Positions 55,499 through 64,000 of a DNA stretch of 64,000 nucleotides are shown piece by piece. The translations under genes were made by a program, and so were the position numbers. Source of the stretch: Ailanthus altissimus (taxonomy: Eukaryota > Streptophyta > Magnoliopsida > Sapindales > Simaroubaceae); NCBI GenBank assembly GCA_946807835.1, contig OX327694.1, positions 4,228,001 through 4,292,000 on the forward strand, read 5' to 3'. Position 1 is the stretch's first letter; each line of letters opens with the position of its first letter. Under the pieces are notes generated by a model. It was not told the DNA's origin and did no database searches. It saw only the letters and a program-made list of their open reading frames with translations.

Positions 55499-57230
55499 AT
55501 GGTTCAGCTCAATCTTAGACGTAGGATTGAACGTGGAGTTTTGATTCTTAGACGCTGCATCGGCTGTTTTTGGGAGAAATTTCTCATATGCTCCCTAGGA
55601 AAGCCTATTCGGTACCGGCTGCTGCCACATGCCTCCGTGGCCTCGCCGCCATCTTCTTCCATCGTTCAGAACAGCTGTTCGACGTCGGGAAACCTGATGC
55701 CCGCCCTGTGTCATAACCATCATCATCACCACCTTGATTCTGATAATTTGGTTGCTTTGAAGATCAGTGTCTTGGGTGATTGCCATATTGGCAAGACTAG
55801 TTTTTTGGCAAGTATCGAAAATTTATCCTGCATGGCTTTTTCTCAATTTGCTTTCCCTCTTCTCAGTGCTAAATTTTTTTAAATATTTTTGATAGGAAAA
55901 GTATGTAGGGAATGGAAAAGAAAAAGGAGGATCACAAAGGGAAGGCTTAAATATGATGGGCAAGACTTTAATTGTAAGAGGGGCAAAGATTTCGTATTCT
56001 ATCTGGGAAGTAGCAGGTATATGTTATCTCTTATTTACATGACTTCAATTACAAATTTACATCATTTTTAGGCTGTATTTCCTTTTTGGGATGCCAAAAT
56101 GAAAGAATATCAACTCATTGACGATCATTCTGTTTGAATTTACGGGTGCAGGTGATGAAAAATCTCGGAATCACCTTCCCATGGCCTGCAAAGACTCGAT
56201 AGCTATTCTGTTTATGTTTGATCTAACAAGTCGATGCACATTAGAGAGGTTTCTGATCAATTATCTAATTTATTTCATTAATCTTCAATGAAAATAAGCT
56301 GCTTCTTCTTTTTTATTTTCCCTTGTGAAATTTCCATTATATGCAATCTGAGGGTTTATTTTTATCCTTTCCAGTATCATAAAGTGGTATCAGCAGGCAA
56401 GAAAATGGAATCAGGTAAATTCATCACGTCTCCCATGTGTGCTTGTATTATTTCCATTTATGAATGTTTAACAAGTCTCACATTGGAGGAATTTTTCTTT
56501 TAATATTGTAGATAGCAATTCCAATTATAATAGGAACCAAGTTTGATGATTTCATTCAGCTTCCAATAGACTTGCAATGGACAATCGCAAGTCAGGTAAG
56601 ATATTAATCCACCCAATTAATACATAATTATCATCTTAGTCTTAGTCATAGTCATTTCCCGATTGATGAGCATGCATCGTAAAGATAGAATGATGATAAG
56701 GTAGGCAAAAACCTGAAGTAGAAGAATTTAGATTTAGAAAACGTGGAGACACGCAGGTCAATGGCTAGGCAAAAAGTCTCTTAATAAAGAGACATTATTG
56801 GTGTACTGTTGTTGAATTTCGTGGCAAACACCGACCGCCCACTTGACTTTCGGGGTTCAATAATTGCAAAATTTATAACATCGAACGTGTTTAGGGCCCA
56901 TTGAACGAATTAAATTACCAATTTAGAGAGCCTATGGGCCTTTACCAATAATCCAACTATCAGTGTATAAAGATATTGGGCTATCACAATCGATGCGGTC
57001 TTGTCTAAGCTGATCCAAGATCTTTTAAAGTAACGGTCAATTGATTCACATTTTCTTGGTGACAGGCAAGAGCATATGCAAAAGCTCTCAATGCTTCACT
57101 GTTCTTTTCAAGTTCCACCTACAACATAAATGTTAACAAGATCTTCAAGTTCATCACAGCAAAGCTCTTCGATATACCATGGACCCTGGAGCGGAATCTC
57201 ACTATTGGAGAGCCTATAATTGATTTCTAA
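55499..57230 (+). CDS. SGP1: Ras-like small GTPase of the plant SGP (Spg1/Tem1-like) family (6 exons)
   Basis: Monomeric GTPase related to yeast Spg1/Tem1, which act in septation and mitotic-exit signalling; the plant role is little known. Coding exons are 55499-55807, 55896-56016, 56152-56248, 56375-56414, 56512-56595 and 57066-57230, giving 271 residues. An N-terminal extension of about 85 residues, basic at its start and with a His run (HHHHH), precedes the G domain. P-loop GDCHIGKT is at 93-100. G3 is WEVAGDE (140-146), with Glu where most GTPases have the Asp of DxxG. GTKFDD (197-202) fills the N/TKxD position, and SSST is near 232. The C-terminus lacks a CaaX box and ends GEPIIDF, as in the plant family from memory. 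Intron 1 uses a GC donor (TTG|GCAAGT) with a normal AG acceptor; no GT alternative keeps the frame. SGP1 versus SGP2 is not decided. Confidence 0.88.
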
Positions 57231-58453
57231 CTTTCAATTTTGAGCATCGCAGAACTGGCTTTGATCCTAAGAAAGTTATCCTGGTCGACCACTCGCCGGA
57301 AAAGTTATTGTTCTCTCCCCAGTGAAGCATTGGCAATGGAGCAAGGAGGAGGCTGACAGCCCGCATCTCCATTTTTAAATAACTTTTTGTTGTTCAACAA
57401 TTATAGAAAAAGCGATAGAAAAACAGAAAAAGGTTCCAGATTTTTGCAATCTTGCTTACCTTCCTCCTGATTTCCTTCATATAGCTCCTTTCTTATTGAC
57501 TGGGCAACTCTCACTTGCAAAATGGCAGAAAATACACCATCTGTGACTAAATTTAAACATACAGAAGATACAGGTGTTCTTGCAAGGGTGACGAAGATGG
57601 GAATGTAAGCAAAGTACATAACCTCAAAATCGGATAAAGATACAGGCTATAACATGATCATCAAAGGTCTTTCATGGCTGGAGAAAACTGTGCAGAACCA
57701 AGGAGGAAGGATTGAAAGTGTTTGGTCATATAAAAAGTGTAACATACTGTTTGGGGGTAAAAATGTTGTAGCACCCTTATGTCATGTAAAAGTCTTTTAA
57801 TGGTTGTAAGACTCAAAAGTTCCATTCCCCACCCCCTAGTTTAAAAGTCAACAAAGAGATGCAATTTTTTGCCACAGTCCACTGGCTACCAACGTTCAGT
57901 AGAAACCACCTGAATATAGTTGTCATCAACAGTACCCTCGGAAATAAAGAACATTCAATAAGAAAACACTTAATAAACATTTCTTATAAACAAGACGCCA
58001 TACATACTAAAAAAGGATCGACAGGCCTGCCTTCAAAGTCATCAGTCAAAATCAAATCTTTTGTTTCATCCAGTATGAATCACTGATCCAAAACTAGTTG
58101 AAACAGCAGGAGTTTCCAATATGAAATAATAACAAACATTGATTGAAGGCACATCATCCATCTTTTGATGTGTAGCGTTTCCATAACAGTAAGGAATAGA
58201 TCACATCAAGAAACAACTAATCAAACAATGTCATGCATACAATTAAATTATTGTACATTGGTTCAAATGACAAGAAACTTAATTTTGTTCACTTGAAATT
58301 TTCATTATTAAAAAGAAAAAGGTCAGAACATGTCAGTTCCACAAGAGAATAGGCATTTGTTACACATAATTGATAACAAAAATTGCTAGTCTAAAGACCA
58401 TATGGCTCAACCAGAAAAGCATATAAACATAACCTTGTTGCAAGAAAGAATTT
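57231..58453. other. Intergenic region between two convergent genes
   Basis: Holds the 3' untranslated regions of the SGP gene (left) and of the small minus-strand gene (right). No additional gene could be supported; the open frames present are short and lack recognisable motifs. Confidence 0.45.
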
Positions 58454-59227
58454 TTACTCGTGTTTCACCTCTCGTTTAGGGGGATCTATTTGCAAATAGG
58501 TGTATGGCTCCGTTGGTTCCTCACTGCACAATCACAGACATTGTCCACATATAGTGTAACGTGAAAAATCTTGAAAGTGCAATTGATGCATTATTAGAAA
58601 CACAAAGGAGAATATGAACTATGAAATTTAAGTAAACAGCATAACCATGTTGGCCCTCCAATTAACAATTCCTAGGGACATAATACTTTGGCCATAGCTC
58701 ATGTTGAAAATCAAGAAAACTTATGAACATCGTTGCAGAACAAGAAGAGCAGATCAAAGACCACATGACATACCCTGGTTTGGATCGCATGCACCGCCAA
58801 AAGAGCTTGAATGGCCCTGGAACCGTTTTAAATGGGTTTCCCTCAAAACAAGCCTAGCCAGAAAATCAGATTGAGGAAGCCAATTTCAGCACTAATTACC
58901 ATGATAGCAAAGTCCCACATAATACTAAGCTTTAAATTGGAAGCGAGAACTTAAATCCAATTGATAATGATCATTTTTCAAAAACCCTTCTAGGTATCGG
59001 TTTATGCAGCAGTTTGTAGCAAACATACAAAGGGTCCAGATTACAATTGAATGGATGATTGGAATAAAAATGAAAAAAAAAAAATAAAAAATAAAAAGGG
59101 ATTAGGGCATTACTTGGATAATATCCTCGGCTCGATCGTTGCATCTGTGTGCCTTTGGCTGACGATGCTCTCCCTCTGGCATTCCCCATGGGCTCTCCCT
59201 TCTCGGCACTGGCCTTGTCTCGCTCAT
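58454..59227 (-). CDS. Small conserved-looking protein of unknown function (3 exons, 87 residues)
   Basis: Three short minus-strand exons join in phase: 59227-59114, 58853-58774 and 58523-58454. They are bounded by GT-AG sites: CAA|GTAATG, GGCTAG|GCT, GG|GTATGT and TGCAG|T. The product starts MSETRPVPRRESPWGMPEGE, continues RCNDRAEDIIQACFEGNPF and PGPFKLFWRCMRSKPGEEPT, and ends DPPKREVKHE. It has no signal peptide or membrane segment, is rich in Pro, Arg and Glu, and has three Cys. I do not recognise a domain. The position between a GLR3.4-type gene and a TMEM97-like gene matches an unknown-protein locus I recall there in Arabidopsis (At1g05205), which would make it an orthologue; this is inference. 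A 92-residue open frame across exon 1 in another phase is rejected. Confidence 0.72.
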
Positions 59228-59486
59228 TCTCTCTGCCTGCAGTCGTCACTCACCGTCTACAACTCGACCGATTAGCAGGTTTTGTTGAAGGATGATGGGA
59301 GTATTTATGTCTTTATGTCCCTAAATCCGGTATAGTCATTTAAAAACTTTTTATTACGGGATAGTTTTGTAATTTATTTTAAACGACATGCCGTTTTAAA
59401 ACCTTAACTATATATAACGAGTCAAGGGCACCGTCAGATCCCTTTTTTCACCGTGTTTAATTAGTCGTACTCCGACGAAAGGAAAA
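59228..59486. promoter_or_regulatory. Shared intergenic promoter of two divergent genes
   Basis: Only 259 bp separate the start codon of the small minus-strand gene (59227) from that of the TMEM97-like gene (59487). TATATATAA at 59409-59417 is a good TATA box for the plus-strand gene, 70 bp before its ATG. No clear TATA box serves the minus strand. Confidence 0.55.
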
Positions 59487-60084
59487 ATGGGAGCATTCGT
59501 GAAGCTAATAGACGCAATACTCTTCCTGTTCTTCGTGGTAATCGCGTTGGCAGCGCCGTTGATCGACGCGCAGACGTGTCTCCCTATCAACTTCTTCCCG
59601 CCATTCCTCGTCGATCTAAAGCAATACTACGCCCGGGAGTTCGGCGATTACTTAGTCACTGAGAAGCCCCATTTCTTGGTCGGACTTGTTTGGCTCGAGC
59701 TCCTCTTTCAGTGGCCACTCGCCCTTGTCAACATCTTCGCGATTCTCACTTGTAAATCTTGGTTCAACACTACCTGCTTGATCTACGGCGTCTCTGTTTT
59801 CACTTCCATGGTAAATATATATAATTTCTTTTTTTTTTTAATTGGGAAAGTTTCATTTTAAATTTTTTTTTAATGATTGATAATTATATTTTAAATTGCA
59901 GACGGCGATATTAGCGGAGATGATGTTATCAGGAAAGGGGTCTGATAAGCTGATGATGATGTACGCTCCGTTCATGGGTCTAGGTGTTTTGGCCATGCTG
60001 CGTGGGCTGATTCCGCAATTTGCCAAGACGGCGTCGTTGAACATCGGCAGGAGACCTGTTTTGGTTAGAAAAAAGAGGGCTTGA
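59487..60084 (+). CDS. TMEM97/sigma-2-receptor-like EXPERA-domain membrane protein (2 exons)
   Basis: Homologue of animal TMEM97 (sigma-2 receptor), an endoplasmic-reticulum membrane protein linked to sterol handling; the plant function is not established. Exons 59487-59810 and 59902-60084, with a 91-bp GT-AG intron, give 168 residues, the usual length. Four hydrophobic segments are visible: about 10-28 (ILFLFFVVIALAAPLIDA), about 63-85 (FLVGLVWLELLFQWPLALVN), about 92-115, and about 128-148 (APFMGLGVLAMLRGLIP). The first loop holds the family-type FPPFLVDLKQYY and the segment before helix 2 has GDYLVTEKPHF. The C-terminus RRPVLVRKKRA is dibasic, as in an ER-retrieval KKxx-like tail. It shares a divergent promoter region with the small gene upstream. 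Confidence 0.92.
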
Positions 60085-60590
60085 GGGAGGCATCATCTTC
60101 AACTAAATTCATTGCAATCGGTCATTCTCCGTCGTATTTATATTTAGCGCTTTTGGTGGTTCTGTCTTTGTGTGTTTAACACAAGTAGCTCTGATCTGTG
60201 TTGTCTTTGTCTCAATTCTCGTGGTAACATCAAATGCCATCCGCTCATATGGCAATGTTTACTACTCCTGTTAAGGGTTGCCCACAGCCGATACATGTTT
60301 CAAAGGGTACTTGGTGGGCTGTTCCTCTTCTCAGACATTCCATTCTCTAGAGCTGTACTTCTTTTATGGGTTGGTTTGGAAATTGAACTACTGATGAGCT
60401 TCGTCAATAATTCAATTCAATCCGAGTTAACTTGTTTTAATCTTGCCAGGATTCCAAATTTAAGTCAAATCTGGATTCAAGTGATTGCCGGTTTTTATCA
60501 TATGGTGAAGATGAAGTGATATCTGATGCGGATGTAATACATTCCAGGACCAGGAGAGAATCTATTTTGAGTAAGTAATGTGGCGATAAT
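60085..60590 (+). other. 3' flank of the TMEM97-like gene
   Basis: 3' untranslated region and spacer. Short open frames here show no motif. Confidence 0.4.
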
Positions 60591-60739
60591 CTACTAATTT
60601 AATAAATAATACCTATCCCATGACCATAACAATCAAAGAATATGTCTGCAAAGAATTCTATTTACAAAATAAATTCTCTCTAGAGCTTTTCTTCTAGAGA
60701 TCTGACTATCATCCTTAGGACTCTCTTTTCCTCTTATTA

Positions 60740-62086
60740 TAGATGATGTTGAAGCTTTATGGAAATCGTTTTTAATTGAATGTGAGCATGCAGATGATGT
60801 TCTTGATATTAAAGATGAAGTCGTTGGGAGACATCAACGGAATGCAAAGTTTGGACTATTTATTAAAGTACTAACTAGGAAACACTATCACCGTGATGTA
60901 TTTAAGAATACCATGCGTAATTTGAGGAAGCTCGAGGGGCAACTCAATTTCAAATGGCTAGGGAACAATGTTTTCCTTTGTGAGTTTGACCTGGATACAG
61001 ATAGAAAGGTGGTTATGCTAGAACCATGGAACTTTAGCCGCTTTCTATTGGTGACGGCAACAGTTTCTCCGAAGGATGATGCTTCAAATCTAAAATTTCA
61101 TTTGATACCCCTCTGGATCCAGGTATACGATTTGCTTATTATTCATATGAATGTAGAGACGGTGGAGCTTATTAGCAACAAAGTTGTGGCCTTTGTGGAG
61201 GTTGATACAGATCAATTAGGTACTTGCACTAGAAGTTTCTTAAGAATTAGGGTAAGACTGGACTACCGTAAGCCTTTGCGAAAGGTTTAATGGTACGTAT
61301 GGGGGACGTTGATCGAATGACTTGGTTGAGCTTTAAATATGAGAAATTGCCAGACTTTTGTTCTTTTTCCGGTAAGGTCGATCACATGCATAAGGAGTGT
61401 CTTGAAGATTGTTCGGCAATCCTTAGAAAGCTAGAGAACCATAGGTTTCAGGATTCTGTACAGGATGGCAGATATCCAATACCTCTAAATTTCGCTTCGG
61501 ATATAAGACTCAACTTGACACCGATCGTGGGATTTTCTCAGACAGTAATTTGGTTCCATCCGAGGGCAGCTTCACTGGAGGAGACATGGGTCCAAATTCG
61601 GAATTAGTGGCTCAGGGTGGAGAGGAGGTTTCAAAAATTCTAATTCCATTTGGTTCGAGAATTCAAATTCAAAAGGAAGGTAATACTGATAATGTAAAGG
61701 AACTACGACTTTTGGATTGCGGTGAGTTTAACACTTTAGTTGAGGGGAGTTCGTGCCCAGGTAAAACTAAAACGCTTGTTGTCAATTCAAATTTACTTTC
61801 CTCTGATGCCATGATATCTAGCCATGTGTCCATTGAGCACGTGAATGGGGTTTCTTCTAATAATATACAAGCTGCAGCATTGGGCACTATAGGTACTAAG
61901 GATACGGTGTCTTTTATATTTCCCATGCAACATCCTATGACATCAATTATTATGCCTTTATTTGAAACGACAAAAATACATTTACTTTACGATAACAACT
62001 CAACAATTATCTTTATTGCTGAAGAACTTCATACACGGGAGATAGTGTTTCATTCAAACTTTAAGGGCAAAAAGAGTAGAGAATGA
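60740..62086 (+). pseudogene. LINE ORF1 (DUF4283 and CCHC-type knuckle), broken
   Basis: A DUF4283-like region (GLFIKVLTRKHYHRDVFKNT, then LGNNVFLCEFDLDTDRKVV, then LEPWNF) leads to a knuckle region, YEKLPDFCSFSGKVDHMHKE, in which the second Cys of the usual C..C..H..C is Ser. A frameshift near 61288 separates the two parts, and a further shift near 61600 leads into a low-complexity tail. Confidence 0.8.
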
Positions 62087-62099
62087 AACATCACACTTC

Positions 62100-64000
62100 G
62101 ACAGGTTGCAAGGAAGTGTTTTTTTGATTAGATACAAAATGAGAATGCCGAGGTTGTCAACTTGTACGAGAAGAGGAAAAATTTAGTAATTGGGGAGGAT
62201 TGCTCTCCAAGCAAAAAACATGCCACCGAGAGGTATCTCTTTTAATCAGGCGCTTGCGAGTCAGCTCTGCCCATCTACATGAGTCTTCTATGTTGGAATG
62301 CATGGAGGTTGGGAACCCTCGTGCAGTAAGGACTCTTCGAAAGCTTCTTACAATTTGTTCCCTCAACTTGGTCTTTTTGCTCACTAAGTTGTATGGTAAA
62401 TGGGCAGACATGGTTAGGGAGAATTTAGGTTTCTTAAATTCTTTCCAGGTGGGGAGTGAGGAAAGTAGTGGTGGTATCTTTATGTTATGGAATAATTAGT
62501 GGAACATTACAGTTTTTGGATTCTCAAAATTTCATGTTAAAGTTGTGGTCATAGATCATCTACAAAAGTGATGGCATGCTATAGGCTTTTATGGCAATCT
62601 AATTCGGTCTGAATGATCTCATAGCTGGCAACTGGTCAGACGACTATACTCACATTCCTCTTTGCATTTTCTTTGTCTTGGAGACTTTAATGAAATTCTA
62701 TCTATGCGAGAAAAAAAGGAAGGCTTTATAGAGATAAGAAACTATATGATAGATTTCCAACAAACTTTATCTGATACAGGTTTTCTTGATTCGGGGTTTT
62801 TGGGCTCTAAGTACACATGGAATGAAGTTGGCCGAAATAGGGAATGTATAATGGAAAGGCTCGATCGAGGCTTGTGTAATGCATTATGGCAGTCTTTATA
62901 TCAACATGCTCAAGTTCATTATATAGAGTTTTACTCTTCTATTTATATCAACATGTTTAGGTTCACTATAGAGTTTTATTCTTCTGATAACTGATCCATT
63001 CATCTCACTTTGTCTTCTTCATCATCATATCCAAGGTAACATAACTACAATTGAAAATTATACTTTGAGCCTTTATGGCTTCGGGATGAATCATGCCGTG
63101 ACATGATCAGAAGTTTTTAGACGAATTCAGTTGAAGATATTCTAGGTAAATTGAAAAAATATGCTAAAGAGCTCATTTGTTGAGACTGTATTCATGGAGG
63201 AGCCTTGTCGTGTCGAATCAAGAGGTTAAAAAGCCAGATTGAGGATCTCTTAGATAACTCACCTCAGGTTGATAGGGACCAGCTTAAGAATCTAGAGGAA
63301 AAGCTTCAAGCTTTATTATTTCAGGAGGAGTTATTTTGGGCATAGCGAGCACGGGCTGACTGGCTTTTATAGGGATATCATATTATAAAATATTTTCATG
63401 TAAAGGCTTATATGCGAAAATCTAAAAATTGCATTAGGGGACTATTTAATGCATTTGGAACTTGGTGTGAGTCGTATAAAGAGATATCAAGAATTATTGT
63501 TGATTGCTTTTAGGTATTGTTCCAGTCTTTCAATCCTAGTCGTAGCTTAATGGAGGGTTTATTCTAGGATCTCACTCCTCACCTTTCAGATCAATCAATC
63601 GATTCATTAATCGCACCATTTATAACTACAAAGGTATATTAGGTTGTGTATTTTATAGGGGCACATAAAGCTCTAGGCTTTAATGGTTTTCATGCAATAT
63701 TTTTCCAACAATGTTGGGATATAGTAGGAGGGGATACGATAGCTTTTTCCTTTGGTGTTTTAAATGGTGAAGCTTTTTTGGTTGATGTCAGTTCTACCAA
63801 CGTGGTCCTTATCCCTAAGGTTTCATCACCTTTATCGGTCAAGGATTTTCGACCGCTAAGTCTCTGCAATGTGTTTTATGAAATTGTGGTAAAGACTATC
63901 AAATCGACTTAAACATGTGTTGGCTGAGGTGATATCTAAGAACCAAAACACTTTTATTCTTGGTAGATTGATTACAGATAATATTGTGGTAGGATTCGAA
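62100..64000 (+). pseudogene. LINE ORF2: endonuclease and start of reverse transcriptase
   Basis: The AP-endonuclease-like domain shows VGNPRAVRTLRKLL, SSGGIFMLWNN, the catalytic-region LGDFNEIL (62672) and SKYTWNEVGRNRECIMERLD. A linker and the RT start follow (KALGFNGFHAIFFQQCW, then VLIPKVSSPLSVKDFRPLSL near 63800). A short piece of about 48 bp is duplicated at about 62895-62985. Stops are frequent. It continues beyond the window. Confidence 0.82.

Larger units (their letters stand above)
60591..64000 (+). mobile_element. L1-type LINE, plus strand, cut by the window end
   Basis: An ORF1-type protein followed by an ORF2 endonuclease and the beginning of reverse transcriptase, in L1 order. 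The left end is not exactly defined; sequence before about 60740 may be its 5' untranslated region. Many stops and frameshifts show that it is dead. It is a different copy from the 27.65-kb LINE, which lacks these 5' parts. Confidence 0.85.

Noticed and set aside
58971..59249. A 92-residue minus-strand open frame starting MTTAGRENERDK
   Set aside because: It overlaps exon 1 of the small gene in a different phase and reads through a good GT donor into AT-rich intron. The alternative frame gives three exons that join in phase and end properly.
59408..59590. Minus-strand open frame opposite the TMEM97-like start
   Set aside because: Antisense shadow of the conserved exon and its TATA region.

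Overview
This is a nuclear window from a eudicot plant. The evidence is AT-rich intergenic DNA, protein-coding genes split by GT-AG introns, two plant-type glutamate receptor-like channels, a nuclear-encoded plastid ribosomal protein, and several families of plant retroelements. The species cannot be told from the sequence.

Six host genes can be assembled exon by exon with consistent reading phase. In order they are: plastid ribosomal protein L6 (minus, 6982-4271); a GLR3.7-type channel (plus, 22770-27019); a GLR3.4/3.5-type channel (plus, 48297-53094); an SGP-type Ras-like small GTPase (plus, 55499-57230); an 87-residue conserved-looking protein of unknown function in three short exons (minus, 59227-58454); and a TMEM97/sigma-2-receptor-like EXPERA protein (plus, 59487-60084). 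From memory of the Arabidopsis map, RPL6, GLR3.4 and a TMEM97-like gene are neighbours on chromosome 1, and TMEM97-like, GLR3.5 and GLR3.7 are neighbours on chromosome 2. This window has both GLR types side by side, so it looks like the unsplit form of a locus that Arabidopsis duplicated and then thinned.

Most of the rest is transposon debris. There is a CACTA end with a subterminal repeat array (1.2-1.9 kb), a decayed copia gag fragment (2.5-3.6 kb), and a nearly complete but broken Ty3/gypsy chromovirus on the minus strand (14.8-20.4 kb). The GLR-GLR interval (27-48 kb) holds an L1-type LINE interrupted by a copia element, whose 5' LTR is itself interrupted by a long solo-LTR-like repeat carrying an internal 0.85-kb tandem duplication. 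The same interval also holds a truncated second copia copy and a minus-strand copia element with both LTRs (41.7-47.2 kb). Three short TIR elements (MITEs) lie at 53.6-55.1 kb. A second LINE starts near 60.6 kb and runs off the right end. A recurrent long-LTR-like repeat appears three times (9.2, 13.1 and 28.3 kb).

No defence island, gene cluster or clearly new system is present. The most informative signals are the locus architecture, the small three-exon gene, a GC-AG intron, and the layered transposon nest. The genes share no common pathway: the two channels act in membrane Ca2+/amino-acid signalling, L6 in plastid translation, SGP in GTPase signalling, and the TMEM97-like protein in membranes.
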